Assembly (NCBI GenBank): GCA_021835845.1
Contig: JAKBJU010000012.1
Location: forward strand, 1-64,000
Length of the DNA stretch: 64,000 bases
Source of the DNA: Pseudomonadota bacterium
GTDB lineage: Bacteria; Pseudomonadota; Gammaproteobacteria; Burkholderiales; JABEVD01
Reading direction: 5' to 3'
In this document: positions 39,569 to 49,974 of the stretch, piece after piece
How positions within the stretch are numbered: the first letter of the stretch is position 1
Layout of the letters: each line of letters starts with the position of its first letter
The notes under the pieces: model-generated
The model's input: the letters and a program-made list of their open reading frames with translations, nothing else
Database searches by the model: none
Told to the model about the DNA's origin: nothing
Program-made: the position numbers and the translations under genes

Positions 39569-39921
39569 ATACCGACAAAATCAGGGAATGCCTGGATTCC
39601 GGCCTCGATGCGATCGACGGCAAGACGCTGGAAGATCTGAGAAGCGCGAGGCAGCATGCGCTTTCCCTTTACGAGGCTCACGAGCTCGCACTGGAGGGAC
39701 ACGGCATCCTTCATTTCCGGCATCCGAAAATCGGCGTATGGCTGCCCATGGCGGCATTCGTCCTCGGTATATGCGCGATCCTGTACTGGGGAACCGCCAG
39801 GGAAGCGCAACAGCCGGACTCCACCGATATCGATGCAGCCTTGCTTGCGGACGACCTGCCTGTTCCGGCCTATACCGATCAGAAATTTTTTGACTCATGG
39901 CTAAACCGCTCCCAGCATTAA
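39565..39921 (+). CDS. DUF3619-family membrane protein, candidate anti-sigma factor
   Basis: A 118-residue protein with a soluble N-terminal helical part (about 1-55), one membrane helix (IGVWLPMAAFVLGICAILYW) and a short periplasmic tail rich in Asp/Ala. It starts with ATGA overlap to the sigma gene and overlaps DUF3106 by 25 bases. A single-pass protein immediately after an ECF sigma factor suggests anti-sigma activity, but no ZAS zinc motif is present, so this remains inference. Confidence 0.82.
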   Translation: MNTDKIRECLDSGLDAIDGKTLEDLRSARQHALSLYEAHELALEGHGILHFRHPKIGVWLPMAAFVLGICAILYWGTAREAQQPDSTDIDAALLADDLPVPAYTDQKFFDSWLNRSQH

Positions 39922-40337
39922 TTCTCGCACTGTGCCTTTCCCTCCCGTCTTTGGTCATGGCGCAGAAGGCACTGCAGTGGAACCAGCTCTCCCCGCAGCA
40001 GCGGGCAGTGCTTGCGCCGCTTGCGCAGCAATGGAACCAGTTTCCGGAATTCCAGAAGAAGAAGCTGCTTGGCATTGCAAAACGCTTCCCACAGCTCTCC
40101 CCCATCCAGCAAAAGCGCGTCCAGTCGAGGCTCGAGGAATGGAGCAGGCTCACCCCCGAAGAGCGCATGCTCGCCAGAAGAAACTTCCAGAATCTAAAAA
40201 AGCTGCCGCCCGACGAGCGCCGCGCGGTTCGGGAAAAGTGGCTGCGCTACAGGCAATTCGAGGCAACGAAGCAACGCAGAACGCCGCACCCGGCTAGCGC
40301 CGCTCAACCCACTGCAGCATCGCCACAGCCAAGATAA
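39897..40337 (+). CDS. DUF3106-family exported protein
   Basis: A 146-residue protein. Signal peptide residues 1-22 (LPALILALCLSLPSLVMAQ). The mature part consists of repeated helical motifs of the kind W-x-x-L-S/T-P-x-Q/E-R (QWNQLSPQQRAVLAPLAQQW, LPPDERRAVREKWLRY), typical of DUF3106 and reminiscent of CpxP/Spy-type LTxxQ periplasmic sensors. The tail is Pro/Ala/Gln-rich. It is probably the periplasmic arm of the preceding sigma/DUF3619 pair. Its last 44 bases overlap convergent lptG. Confidence 0.82.
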   Translation: MAKPLPALILALCLSLPSLVMAQKALQWNQLSPQQRAVLAPLAQQWNQFPEFQKKKLLGIAKRFPQLSPIQQKRVQSRLEEWSRLTPEERMLARRNFQNLKKLPPDERRAVREKWLRYRQFEATKQRRTPHPASAAQPTAASPQPR

Positions 40338-41367
40338 GGAAGAGCATCGTCGGGGATGCCGCGCTCAGGAAAGGCGGCCAGTCGTTGATCAGTCCAAGGC
40401 GCGCGGACAACTGGTTCAGCAGATAAAAGACCAGCCCGATCATGATTCCCGCCACGATCTTGGCACCCACCCCGCCTTCGCGCCGCCTGTGGTAGGCGAA
40501 CGGCAAAGAAATCAGCATCATGACCAGCACTGCGAACGGATAGACGATCTTGGTCCAGAAGGCGATCTGGTATCTCGTCGCCTGCTGCTTGTTCTCCACC
40601 AGATGGTTGATGTAGCGGTGCAAAGTCAGAATGGACATGTGCTCGGGAAAAATCAGCAACACGCTGAGCAGATCCGGCGTGAGGACCGATTTCCATTCGA
40701 AGTCGGGAATATCCAGGACTGCAACCGAGTCGCCGCCAAAGCGGGTTTGCACGACGCTTTCCAGCTTCCATACATGCTCGCCCTGGTAGCTTCCCTTTTT
40801 TGCGAAGCTGATCGATTTCAGCGCGTGCTTGTCGTCGAATTCGAAAACCCGCACTCCGACAAGGGTGGTGTCCGGCAGAACCTCCCTCACGTTGATGAAG
40901 CTCCCCTCGTCCTTGACCCAAAGGCCAGAACGGAATTCCTGGGCGACGACGCTTTTCGTCGCCTTGAGCCGCAGCCGCTGTGCAGCAGCATCGCTCAAGG
41001 GCGCCAGAAACTCGCCGAAAACGAAAGTCAATGCGACGAAAACAAGGCCGGTCTTGAGCAGGAATGCCGCCAGGTCTCTCCCGGACATGCCTGACACCCG
41101 CATTACCGTGATCTCCGAACTCGCGCCGAGCTGAGCAAGGGCAAACAGGGTACCTATCAGCGAGGCAATGGGAAAGAGTTCATAGACATGCCCCGGAATG
41201 TTGAGCAGCACATAGACAACCGCGTAGAGCAGATGGTAGTTGCCGATTCCGACGTCATTCAGTTCATGGATCAGGTCGAGAAAGGTGAACAGCACGAGCA
41301 GGGCCGAAAACACCAGCAAGGTGCTCGCAAAAATCTGCTTGGCGAGATAGCGCTGGAGGATTTTCAT
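40294..41367 (-). CDS. lptG: LPS export ABC transporter permease LptG
   Basis: A 357-residue permease of the LptB2FG complex that extracts lipopolysaccharide from the inner membrane. Six membrane helices (three at each end) surround a periplasmic beta-jellyroll (about 130-260), and the N-terminus [15 protein letters not shown] is typical. ATG at 41365-41367 with AGGAGG upstream. It overlaps the lptF stop by 4 bases. LptB is not in the window. Confidence 0.95.
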   Translation of the reverse strand: MKILQRYLAKQIFASTLLVFSALLVLFTFLDLIHELNDVGIGNYHLLYAVVYVLLNIPGHVYELFPIASLIGTLFALAQLGASSEITVMRVSGMSGRDLAAFLLKTGLVFVALTFVFGEFLAPLSDAAAQRLRLKATKSVVAQEFRSGLWVKDEGSFINVREVLPDTTLVGVRVFEFDDKHALKSISFAKKGSYQGEHVWKLESVVQTRFGGDSVAVLDIPDFEWKSVLTPDLLSVLLIFPEHMSILTLHRYINHLVENKQQATRYQIAFWTKIVYPFAVLVMMLISLPFAYHRRREGGVGAKIVAGIMIGLVFYLLNQLSARLGLINDWPPFLSAASPTMLFLILAVAMLQWVERR

Positions 41368-42476
41368 TTCTTCCTCCTGAGAAACGGAAAACCGGCAATC
41401 CGCCAATAGAAAAGGGTTGTCATAATGGCGACCATCCCGACATGCACCGCGGAAAGACCGATCAGCGGACCGATCTTCTGCCGCATCACCCAGACCGTCG
41501 ACATGCTGAATACGTTGCTGTAAATCATGTAGATCAGAATCGCCATGACGATATTGAGCGACCTGCCCGCACGAGGATTCACGAAGCTGAGCGGGATGGC
41601 CAGGAGCGCAAGGAGCAAGGCACTCAGCGGCATGCCGGCCCGCCAGCCGAGCTCGGCCACATTCACGAGTGTGCGATTGCGCAGCAGTTCTGTGGTGGGC
41701 AGCGCCTTGGCCTCGGGAATGCCGGACTTCACTTCGGAAGCCTCGGTGCGCATCTCGTAGCGCTCAAAATGCATGATCCTGTAGTCGGGAAAACCTTCCC
41801 TCCCTTCATAGCGCGTGCCGTTGAGCAGGACCAGGAACTTGTCCCCGTTGTCCTTCCTTTCCTGATAACCCGAATTGGCAACTATCGTCCCCACCTTGTC
41901 GTCCTGGGTGGTCTGCACGAAGATATTGCTCACCCGGCTGCCAAGCCCCTGCTCAAAGAAATAGACGCGATCGGCCTGACTCGATTCGCGGAAAACGCCC
42001 GGCGCAAGATTGGTCATCTCCTCGCGGCTCTCGAGCTCCTTTCTGAACCTGTCGCCCTGGGAAATCGCCCAGGGGGTCAGGCTGAAGCTCAGTACGGCTA
42101 TGGTCAGGACGAAAGGCGCAGCGAAAAAAAACACCGGCTTGATCCATCTCAGCAGACTCACCCCGCTTGCAAACCAGACGGTCATTTCGCTGTCCTGATA
42201 GCTTCTCGTCAAAGTCAGCAGCACCGAAATGAACAGGGTAATGGAAAGCAGGACGGGAAGATAGTTGAGCGCCGAAAAACCGAGCAGGACGGCCACCCCT
42301 TTTGCAGCCAGCGTTCCACTCGCAGCTTCCGCAAGCAGGCGGCTCAACTGGGTCACGACGACAATCCCCAGCAGCACTGAAAAGACCGCGAGCGCAACGC
42401 CGGAGAGTTCGCGCTGCACGCTGTCATCGAACAGCTGCTTTGACTTTTTGCCGGCAGTCCATGGATAATTCGTCAT
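41364..42476 (-). CDS. lptF: LPS export ABC transporter permease LptF
   Basis: A 370-residue partner of LptG with the same 3+3 helix layout and periplasmic domain. The core begins near [17 protein letters not shown], so the N-terminal ~15 polar residues from the ATG at 42474-42476 are longer than usual. The true start could be slightly downstream, but no better codon with a ribosome site is visible. It is divergent from pepA with a 35-bp gap, as in many proteobacteria. Confidence 0.93.
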   Translation of the reverse strand: MTNYPWTAGKKSKQLFDDSVQRELSGVALAVFSVLLGIVVVTQLSRLLAEAASGTLAAKGVAVLLGFSALNYLPVLLSITLFISVLLTLTRSYQDSEMTVWFASGVSLLRWIKPVFFFAAPFVLTIAVLSFSLTPWAISQGDRFRKELESREEMTNLAPGVFRESSQADRVYFFEQGLGSRVSNIFVQTTQDDKVGTIVANSGYQERKDNGDKFLVLLNGTRYEGREGFPDYRIMHFERYEMRTEASEVKSGIPEAKALPTTELLRNRTLVNVAELGWRAGMPLSALLLALLAIPLSFVNPRAGRSLNIVMAILIYMIYSNVFSMSTVWVMRQKIGPLIGLSAVHVGMVAIMTTLFYWRIAGFPFLRRKK

Positions 42477-42511
42477 CGGCCCAGAACGCTTTGCCTTCGC
42501 AGGAGAAAAAC

Positions 42512-43993
42512 TTGGAATTTAGCATAAAAAGCACCCTTCCGGAAAAACTGAAGACAGACTGCATCGCAGTCGGCATCTTCGAAACCCGAAAATTGAGCGA
42601 TGCCGCAAAATCGATCGACAGCGCATCGGGCGGCCATATTTCCGCCATGCTCAAACGCGGCGACATGGAAGGACGCAGCGCCTCCAGCCTCCTCCTGCAC
42701 CATGTTCCCGGCATTGCGGCAGAACGGGTACTGCTGGTAGGCCTCGGCAAGGAAGCGGAATTCGCCGAAAAAACCTATATCGATGCGATCCATGCCGCAC
42801 TTGAAGCCGTGCGCAATACCGGTGCGAAAGATGCCGCGTTCTATTTCACTGCCATCCCGATCAAGAACAGAAACGCGCAATGGAACATTCATCATGCCGT
42901 GCTCGAAGTCATGGACAGCCTCTACCATTTCGACAAAATGAAGAGCAAACCCGAAAAAAGGCGGGACGCGCTGAAGAAACTTTCCCTTTTTGCGCTGGAC
43001 GCCGGAGCCGAACTCGCGCTGAGGCAGGGCGTCGCAATGGCGGAAGGGGTGAGTTTCGCCAAAGATCTCGGGAATCTCCCCGGCAACGTCTGCACCCCCA
43101 GTTATCTTGCCGCACAGGCGCTCGAAATCGCCAAGGAATTCAAGCTCGAATCGCGCATCCTCGAACAGAAGGACATGAAGGCTCTCGGCATGGGCTCCCT
43201 CCTTTCGGTCGCGCGTGGCAGCCATGAGCCGCCGAAACTGATCGTGCTCGAATACCGTGGCGCTGCAAAGAACAAGAAGCCTGTCGTTCTGGTCGGAAAG
43301 GGCATCACTTTCGATTCGGGCGGAATTTCGCTCAAGCCGGGCGCCGACATGGACGAGATGAAATACGACATGTGCGGCGCCGCCAGCGTTCTCGGGGCGA
43401 TCAGGGCAGCAGCGCAAATGAAGCTCCGGCTCAATATCGTCGCGATCGTGCCGAGCTGCGAAAACATGCCCGGCGGAAGCGCGACCAAACCCGGCGACAT
43501 CGTCACCAGCATGTCGGGGCAAACCATCGAAGTGCTCAACACCGATGCAGAAGGGCGCCTCATCTTGTGCGATGCGCTCACCTATGCGGAAAAGTTCGAA
43601 CCCGAAACCGTGGTCGATGTCGCCACCCTCACAGGCGCCTGCGTGATCGCGCTCGGGCATGTCGCATCCGGCCTCTACAGCAACGACGAGGCCCTGGCCT
43701 CCGAGCTTCTCGAAGCCGGGGAGCAGGCTCGCGACCGCGCCTGGCAGATGCCGCTGTGGGAAGATTATCAGGAACAGCTGAAAAGCAATTTTGCCGACAT
43801 GGCCAACATAGGCGGCCGCCCTGCGGGAAGCGTGACTGCGGCCTGCTTTCTCGCCAGATTCACGAAACAATTCCGCTGGGCGCACCTGGATGTCGCAGGC
43901 ACAGCGCATCGCTCGGGCAAGCACAAGGGGTCGACCGGCCGTCCCGTTCCATTGCTCACCCGATTCCTGATAGAACGCTCCAGCGGCGCATGA
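42512..43993 (+). CDS. pepA: Leucyl aminopeptidase (cytosol aminopeptidase)
   Basis: A 493-residue hexameric M17 peptidase releasing N-terminal residues. Catalytic-domain motifs are canonical: [30 protein letters not shown] and [14 protein letters not shown]. The start is the TTG at 42512-42514, 6 bases after AGGAG, giving the family's typical MEFSIK-like N-terminus. An open frame upstream overlaps lptF and is not coding. In E. coli PepA also binds DNA; that role is not testable here. It is coupled to holC by ATGA. Confidence 0.96.
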   Translation: MEFSIKSTLPEKLKTDCIAVGIFETRKLSDAAKSIDSASGGHISAMLKRGDMEGRSASSLLLHHVPGIAAERVLLVGLGKEAEFAEKTYIDAIHAALEAVRNTGAKDAAFYFTAIPIKNRNAQWNIHHAVLEVMDSLYHFDKMKSKPEKRRDALKKLSLFALDAGAELALRQGVAMAEGVSFAKDLGNLPGNVCTPSYLAAQALEIAKEFKLESRILEQKDMKALGMGSLLSVARGSHEPPKLIVLEYRGAAKNKKPVVLVGKGITFDSGGISLKPGADMDEMKYDMCGAASVLGAIRAAAQMKLRLNIVAIVPSCENMPGGSATKPGDIVTSMSGQTIEVLNTDAEGRLILCDALTYAEKFEPETVVDVATLTGACVIALGHVASGLYSNDEALASELLEAGEQARDRAWQMPLWEDYQEQLKSNFADMANIGGRPAGSVTAACFLARFTKQFRWAHLDVAGTAHRSGKHKGSTGRPVPLLTRFLIERSSGA

Positions 43994-44409
43994 CGCGGAT
44001 CGATTTCTACACGCATGCGACGAACAGGCTGCAAACCGCATGCAGGCTGAGTGCCAAGGCTGTCAAGCAGGGCTTGCGCGTCATGATTCTCACCCCCGAC
44101 GCCGAGACCAGTCGGCAGCTCGACGAAATGCTCTGGCGCCACCCTCCCACGGGATTCGTTCCCCATTGCCATGCGAGCGACCCCATCGCCGAGGTGACCC
44201 CCGTCATCATCGCCGAAGCAGGGGATGCGCTGCCCCACGACGAAGTCCTGCTCAACCTGAAAAACGATTCTCCGCCGTTTTTCAGCCGCTTCCAGCGCCT
44301 CGTCGAAATTGTTGACAAGGGCGGAGAACAGGAGGCGAGGGAAAGATACCGCTTCTACCGCGACAGGGGATACGAAATCCACCACCACAAGCTCGGGGAA
44401 GGCGGATGA
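43990..44409 (+). CDS. holC: DNA polymerase III chi subunit
   Basis: A 139-residue chi subunit that links the clamp loader to SSB. Family features are the [23 protein letters not shown] opening, [22 protein letters not shown], and a central [10 protein letters not shown]. The pepA-holC-valS order is conserved widely in proteobacteria. It overlaps pepA and the next gene by 4 bases each. Confidence 0.94.
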   Translation: MTRIDFYTHATNRLQTACRLSAKAVKQGLRVMILTPDAETSRQLDEMLWRHPPTGFVPHCHASDPIAEVTPVIIAEAGDALPHDEVLLNLKNDSPPFFSRFQRLVEIVDKGGEQEARERYRFYRDRGYEIHHHKLGEGG

Positions 44410-47405
44410 GCCCGGATGACGAGGCATTCAGGAAAATGGATGCGCTTTTCAGGAAGCACAAGGGGAAGCCATCGGATCATGAAAGCATTCCGACATTGAC
44501 CGAGATCGTCGGCCAACCCGGCAGCGACCGGAGAAGCGGCCTGACAGCCGATATACTGAAGACGCTGGACGAGAAACTCGATGCCTTCCGCCAGGAGATG
44601 AAAGTATTCATCCAGACGGCCGTGAACCAGGCCGTGCAGCAAAACAATCAAACAGAAAAGATCATGGAACTTGCAAAAAGCTTCGAACCCGAAACGATAG
44701 AAAGCCGCTGGTATCCCCTGTGGGAATCCTCCGGCCATTTCAAGCCCAGGCATACTCACGCGGCGCACCCCTACTCGATCATGCTCCCCCCGCCCAATGT
44801 GACGGGAACCCTGCACATGGGTCATGCCTTCCAGGATACCCTGATGGACTGCCTGATCCGCCACAGCAGGATGAAAGGCAGCCCGACCCTGTGGCAGCCG
44901 GGAACAGACCATGCTGGCATTGCCACCCAGATCGTGGTCGAGCGCCAGCTCGAAGCGAAGGGCCTCAACAGGCGCGCCATGGGGCGAAAACAATTCCTCG
45001 AACATGTCTGGCAGTGGAAAGACGAATCCGGCTCCACCATCACCCGCCAGATGAGGCGCCTCGGCGCTTCCGCCGACTGGTCCAGGGAGCGCTTCACCAT
45101 GGACGAAGGACTCTCCAGGGCGGTGACCGAGGTTTTCGTCAGGCTTTACGAGGAGGGCCTGATCTACCGCGGGAAGCGTCTCGTCAACTGGGATCCTGTG
45201 CTGCAGACCGCGGTGTCCGACCTGGAAGTGGTCTCCGAAGAAACCGAAGGGCATCTCTGGTACATCCGCTATCCGGTTGAGAACAGCGACGAATATCTTG
45301 AAGTCGCCACCACGAGGCCGGAGACCCTGCTGGGGGATGCCGCGGTTGCAGTCCACCCGGAAGACGAGCGCTACAGGCATCTCGTCGGCCGCCATGTCAG
45401 GCTTCCCCTTTGCGAGCGGAGCATTCCCATCATCGCCGACGATTACGTCGACCCGGAATTCGGCTCGGGCTGCGTCAAGATCACGCCTGCCCACGACTTC
45501 AACGATTATCAGGTCGGCCAGCGCCACAACCTGGTGCCGATAAGCATCTTCACGCTGGATGCCAGAATCGGCGACATGGCCCCGCTCGAATACCAGGGAC
45601 TGGACCGGTTCGATGCCAGGCGCCAGATCCTGAAGGATCTGGAAGAAGCCGGACTCCTGCTGCAGACCAAACCGCACAAGCTGATGGTCCCGAAAAGCGA
45701 CAGGACGCATACCGTGATCGAGCCGATGCTCACCGACCAGTGGTTCGTCTCCATGGAAAAACTGGCAAAACCAGCCATTTCAGCGGTGGAAACCGGAGCA
45801 ATCAGGTTCGTTCCGGAGAACTGGTCGAATACCTATTTCCAGTGGCTCGAGAACATTCAGGACTGGTGCATTTCCCGCCAGCTCTGGTGGGGGCACAGGA
45901 TTCCCGCCTGGTACGACGAAGACGGCAACGTCTATGTCGGCAGAAGCCTCGATGAAGCCCAGGGCAAGGCAGGCGACGGGCGCAAGCTGATGCAGGACGA
46001 AGACGTGCTGGATACCTGGTTCAGTTCGGCGTTGTGGCCCTTCTCCACCCTGGGATGGCCTCTTGAAACCGCCGAGCTCGAGACCTTCCTTCCAACCTCA
46101 GTCCTCGTCACGGGCTTCGACATCATTTTCTTCTGGGTGGCGCGCATGGTCATGATGACCCTGCATTTCACCGGAAAAGTCCCCTTCAGGGAAGTTTACG
46201 TGCACGGCTTGATACGGGACTCGGAGGGACAGAAGATGAGCAAGTCCAAGGGCAACGTGATCGATCCGATCGACCTCATCGACGGCATCTCGCTCGAAGA
46301 TCTGGTGCAAAAGCGCACCAGCAACCTGATGAATCCGAAGCAGAGGGAGGCCATCGAAAAGGCGACGAGAAAGCATTTCGAGGGCGGCATCCCGGCATTC
46401 GGAACCGATGCGTTGCGCTTCACGTTCGCGAGCCTCGCCTCCCACGGGCGCGACATCAAGTTCGACCTCAACCGCTGCGAAGGCTACCGCAATTTCTGCA
46501 ACAAGCTGTGGAATGCAACGCGTTTCGTGCTGATGAATGCCGAAGGCCGCGACACAGGCCTCGACGGCGAGCGGCCTCTGAAATTTTCCGATGCCGACAG
46601 ATGGATCATCTCGCGCCTGCAGCAGGCCGAGCGCGAAATGGAAGAAGCTTTCTCCAGCTACCGCTTCGACATGGCATCCCGCGCCCTCTACGAATTCGTC
46701 TGGGACGAATACTGCGACTGGTATCTCGAACTTGCCAAGGTGCAAATCAACGGCGGCGACGAGGCAGAGCAGCGCGCAACCCGCAAAACCCTGGTGCGCG
46801 TTCTGGAAGCGACGTTGCGCCTTGCCCACCCGATCATTCCCTTCATCACCGAGGAACTCTGGCAGAAAATTGCCCCGCTTGCCGGAAAGTCCGGAGAGAC
46901 CGTCATGCTCCAGCCCTATCCGGTTGCGGACGAGGCACGCGTGGATCCGCAGGCCACTGCGAAAATTGCGTTGCTCAAGGAAATGGTCGATGCCTGCAGG
47001 AAGCTGAGGAGCGAGATGAATCTTTCTCCGGGCGAGAAAGTGCCGCTCGCTGTCGCGGGAGAAACCAAGACCGTCGAATCCTTCTCGCCCTACCTCAAGG
47101 CGCTGGGAAGACTCTCGGATGTGAGTGCCGCAGGCGAATTGCCCAAGATCGATGCGCCGGTCGCGATAGCCGGGGAATTCAGGCTGATGCTCGAAATCGA
47201 AATCGACATCGAAGCCGAGCAGGCAAGACTGGACAAGGAAATCGGCAAGGTCGCAAGCGAGATCGGAAAATGCGAAGCCAAGCTCTCCAATCCCGGATTC
47301 GTCGAGCGCGCGCCGGCTGCCGTCGTCGAACAGGAACGGGCCCGGCTTGCCGGCTTTGCCTCGACATTGGCGCAGCTGAAAGCGCAGCGTGGAAAGCTCG
47401 GATGA
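44406..47405 (+). CDS. valS: Valyl-tRNA synthetase with in-frame N-terminal extension
   Basis: Charges tRNA-Val. From 44664 ([16 protein letters not shown]) the protein is a standard 913-residue ValRS with HMGH, an editing domain, KMSKS, an anticodon-binding domain and a C-terminal coiled coil (about the last 65 residues). The frame is open without a stop back to the ATG at 44406, which overlaps the holC stop. This adds 86 residues (charged helix, IPTLTEIV, long amphipathic helix) like the separate small protein often encoded between holC and valS. Either the two are fused (999 residues) or ValRS starts at 44664, where no clear Shine-Dalgarno is seen. Confidence 0.95.
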   Translation: MSPDDEAFRKMDALFRKHKGKPSDHESIPTLTEIVGQPGSDRRSGLTADILKTLDEKLDAFRQEMKVFIQTAVNQAVQQNNQTEKIMELAKSFEPETIESRWYPLWESSGHFKPRHTHAAHPYSIMLPPPNVTGTLHMGHAFQDTLMDCLIRHSRMKGSPTLWQPGTDHAGIATQIVVERQLEAKGLNRRAMGRKQFLEHVWQWKDESGSTITRQMRRLGASADWSRERFTMDEGLSRAVTEVFVRLYEEGLIYRGKRLVNWDPVLQTAVSDLEVVSEETEGHLWYIRYPVENSDEYLEVATTRPETLLGDAAVAVHPEDERYRHLVGRHVRLPLCERSIPIIADDYVDPEFGSGCVKITPAHDFNDYQVGQRHNLVPISIFTLDARIGDMAPLEYQGLDRFDARRQILKDLEEAGLLLQTKPHKLMVPKSDRTHTVIEPMLTDQWFVSMEKLAKPAISAVETGAIRFVPENWSNTYFQWLENIQDWCISRQLWWGHRIPAWYDEDGNVYVGRSLDEAQGKAGDGRKLMQDEDVLDTWFSSALWPFSTLGWPLETAELETFLPTSVLVTGFDIIFFWVARMVMMTLHFTGKVPFREVYVHGLIRDSEGQKMSKSKGNVIDPIDLIDGISLEDLVQKRTSNLMNPKQREAIEKATRKHFEGGIPAFGTDALRFTFASLASHGRDIKFDLNRCEGYRNFCNKLWNATRFVLMNAEGRDTGLDGERPLKFSDADRWIISRLQQAEREMEEAFSSYRFDMASRALYEFVWDEYCDWYLELAKVQINGGDEAEQRATRKTLVRVLEATLRLAHPIIPFITEELWQKIAPLAGKSGETVMLQPYPVADEARVDPQATAKIALLKEMVDACRKLRSEMNLSPGEKVPLAVAGETKTVESFSPYLKALGRLSDVSAAGELPKIDAPVAIAGEFRLMLEIEIDIEAEQARLDKEIGKVASEIGKCEAKLSNPGFVERAPAAVVEQERARLAGFASTLAQLKAQRGKLG

Positions 47406-48738
47406 GCTTTTCCATGAAGGCTGCCGCCTCATGGCGCTCGGCGAGCCGGATGCGGCGATCGCCTGCTTCAGGAACACGATAGCGCAGCAGCCCCATTGCT
47501 TCGAGGCCCATACCAATCTTGGCATCCTGCTGCAACAACGGGGCAGTCTTGCCCAGGCTGAAGCAGCTTTCAGGCTCTCGCTCGCCATCCGCCCCAGCGC
47601 CGAGACGCTCTCCAACCTCGCCGATCTGTTCGCCAAATCCGGGCGATTCGATGAATCGGAAGCGCTCTACAGGCAATCCCTTGCCCTCAATCCGAAACCC
47701 GCAACCTATTCGAACTACGGCGCCCTGCTCGCCTGCCTGAACAGGGCAGAGGAAGCCGAAGCCTGCTTCAGGACTTCCCTTGATCTCGCCCCGGACAATC
47801 CGAACACCCGCTTCAACTTCTCCTATCTGCTCCTCGCCCAGGGACGCTTCATGGAAGGCTGGGCGCATCTGGAAGCGCGCCACCGGGGCAGAATCAACGT
47901 CCCCGAGCTTCCCCTTGCGAGATGGGAAGGCGAATCACTCGAAGGAAAGTCGCTGCTCGTCTGGCCGGAGTTCGGATATGGCGACGAGATCCAGTTTTGC
48001 CGCTATCTACCGCAACTCAAGAAGGCCGGCGCCTCCAGAATCGTGCTGGCCTGCAGGCAGGAGCTCGAAACGCTTTTCGGAACCCTGAAAGGAGCGGACG
48101 AGGTATGGCCGGTGGAAAATGGCTTGCCGGACGAATCCTTCGATTTCTGGACCATGCCGCTTTCGATTCCGCATCACCTCCGGACCGATTTCGACTCCAT
48201 CCCGGCTGAAGTCCCTTACCTCGAAGCGAGCCGGGAAAGAATCGAAAAATGGCGTGCAAGCATGCCAGTCGAAGGCAAAATGCAGGTTGGACTCGTCTGG
48301 AAGGGAAACCCGCTGCACGAAAACGACACCAGGCGCTCCCTTCCCTCCCTATCCCTGCTCGCCCCCCTGTGGGATGTCGAAGATATCTCCTTCGTCAGCC
48401 TGCAGAAGGGCGCAGGGGAAAACGAAGCGAAGCATTCTTTCCTTCCCCTCGTCCATCTCGGCTCGAAAATCCAGGATTTCGCAGACAGCGCTGCCATCCT
48501 TTCCATGCTCGATCTGGTGATTTCGGTGGACACGTCCATCGTCCATCTCGCCGGGGCAATGGGCAAGCCCTGCTGGGCGATGCTCCCGCAATTCAAGACA
48601 GACTGGCGCTGGCTGAAGGATAGGCGCGATTCTCCCTGGTACCCGACGCTGCGCCTTTTCAGGCAGGCAAAGGATGGCGACTGGGAAAGCGTGATTCTGG
48701 AAATCCGGGACGCATTGCAGGCTATTCCTGCGCAATAG
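47389..48738 (+). CDS. TPR protein with glycosyltransferase-9-like C-terminal domain
   Basis: A 449-residue protein. Four or five tetratricopeptide repeats span about 5-150 ([58 protein letters not shown]). The C-terminal half has heptosyltransferase-like signatures ([49 protein letters not shown]). Such proteins may be glycosyltransferases or non-catalytic relatives; the acceptor is unknown. The GTG at 47389 overlaps valS by 17 bases. The last 17 bases overlap the convergent EamA gene. Confidence 0.8.
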   Translation: MESSDELFHEGCRLMALGEPDAAIACFRNTIAQQPHCFEAHTNLGILLQQRGSLAQAEAAFRLSLAIRPSAETLSNLADLFAKSGRFDESEALYRQSLALNPKPATYSNYGALLACLNRAEEAEACFRTSLDLAPDNPNTRFNFSYLLLAQGRFMEGWAHLEARHRGRINVPELPLARWEGESLEGKSLLVWPEFGYGDEIQFCRYLPQLKKAGASRIVLACRQELETLFGTLKGADEVWPVENGLPDESFDFWTMPLSIPHHLRTDFDSIPAEVPYLEASRERIEKWRASMPVEGKMQVGLVWKGNPLHENDTRRSLPSLSLLAPLWDVEDISFVSLQKGAGENEAKHSFLPLVHLGSKIQDFADSAAILSMLDLVISVDTSIVHLAGAMGKPCWAMLPQFKTDWRWLKDRRDSPWYPTLRLFRQAKDGDWESVILEIRDALQAIPAQ

Positions 48739-49615
48739 CGGGATCGGGCGATTCGTGGCGGCGCATGCCCAGATAGGCGATCAGGGAAAGTGCCAGTCCG
48801 ATCAGCAGCATGCCGAGCGCTTCCAGATGCGAGGGCACTTCCCCGAGTTGCAGCCATGCCGAAAGCACTCCTATCACCGGAGCGAGCAGGGAAACCATGC
48901 TCGCCGTTCCGGCAGAGAGATTCCGGAGGGCATAAAGCCAGAGCAGCCAGGCCAGGGCATTCGCCGCAACGACATTGTAGAGTACTGCCCCTGCAAGATA
49001 ATGGGTCCACACAACAGGCTTTGCCGGGAATGTCAGGGCGATGAAGACAAGCGGAAGGGAGCCGATCAGCATCTGCCATGCGGTGAAGGAAAAAAGATCC
49101 ATTCCTGGCGCAGCCTTGTGCAACTTCTTGGCCAGGATTACGGAAAGCGCCCAGCACAACCCTCCCGATACCGCCAGCAGGTCGCTCAGAACGCTCCCCT
49201 TCATGTGCCATGGTTCGAGGATGCAAACGAGGCCTGCACAGGATGCCGCGACGACGGCCCACTGCAGCCCCCTTATTTTCTCCCCAAGGAGCGGCCAGGC
49301 CAGCAGCATCACCCAGAAAGGCATGGTATAGGAGAGTACCGCGACCTTCCCCGCCCCGCCCGTGACCAACGCCAGAACGATGAGCCCGGTGAAGCCGCAA
49401 GTCTGGAGCAGCCCGATCAGCGCAGTCTGCGGAATGTAAGTGGGGCGCAGCGGCCTTTTCAACAGCGGCAGAAGCAGCAGCATCAGGATCGCCGCGAAGA
49501 AGGTGCGCATCGCGGCGAACTGGAAAGGACCTATACCCTGGAGGGCCGACTTCATCACCACCCAGTTGTAGCCCCAGATGACCGCAAGCAGAACCAGCGC
49601 TGCCAGCGGCTTCAT
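48722..49615 (-). CDS. EamA/DMT-superfamily permease
   Basis: A 297-residue protein with ten predicted helices in two EamA repeats (VIWGYNWVVMKSALQG at the N-terminus, SGGLCWALSVILAKKL at the start of the second). It probably exports small metabolites or amino acids; the substrate is unknown. The ATG overlaps the VOC gene's stop (ATGA), and it is last in the aspS-VOC-EamA run. Confidence 0.9.
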   Translation of the reverse strand: MKPLAALVLLAVIWGYNWVVMKSALQGIGPFQFAAMRTFFAAILMLLLLPLLKRPLRPTYIPQTALIGLLQTCGFTGLIVLALVTGGAGKVAVLSYTMPFWVMLLAWPLLGEKIRGLQWAVVAASCAGLVCILEPWHMKGSVLSDLLAVSGGLCWALSVILAKKLHKAAPGMDLFSFTAWQMLIGSLPLVFIALTFPAKPVVWTHYLAGAVLYNVVAANALAWLLWLYALRNLSAGTASMVSLLAPVIGVLSAWLQLGEVPSHLEALGMLLIGLALSLIAYLGMRRHESPDPAIAQE

Positions 49616-49974
49616 GATTCGACGAATTCCAGTGCGTTGCCGTCGGGATCACGGCAGAACAGCGCGCGCCTCCCGGAGCGGCTCAGGCTGAACGGGATTC
49701 TGGCATCAAGAAGCCTGGCGGAAAGGGCTTCGAGGCTCGGGGCGGACAGGGCGATATGCCTGTCCCGTCCGGCATGTTCCGGAGCAATTCTCCCGGAATC
49801 GGGGTCGGGCAACTGCAGCAGATGAATCTGCTGCCCGGATTCGAGATCGTACCAGATTCCCGGAAAACCCAGATCGGGTCTTGCTGGATCGGCTTTCAGC
49901 CCCAGCAAGTCTCCGTAGAAACGGCGGGAAGCTTCCAGATCCGACACCAGGAAGGAGGCATGGAGAATGCGCAT
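49612..49974 (-). CDS. VOC-family (glyoxalase/dioxygenase-like) protein
   Basis: A 120-residue single-module VOC protein with HASFLVSDLEASRRFYGDLLGL, a central HIALSAPSLEAL and the C-terminal FCRDPDGNALEFVES. Metal ligands can be placed at His (HASF), His (RHIAL) and Glu (LEFVE). No substrate is inferred. The ATG at 49972-49974 overlaps the aspS stop by one base (TGATG). An open extension into aspS is rejected. Confidence 0.9.
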   Translation of the reverse strand: MRILHASFLVSDLEASRRFYGDLLGLKADPARPDLGFPGIWYDLESGQQIHLLQLPDPDSGRIAPEHAGRDRHIALSAPSLEALSARLLDARIPFSLSRSGRRALFCRDPDGNALEFVES

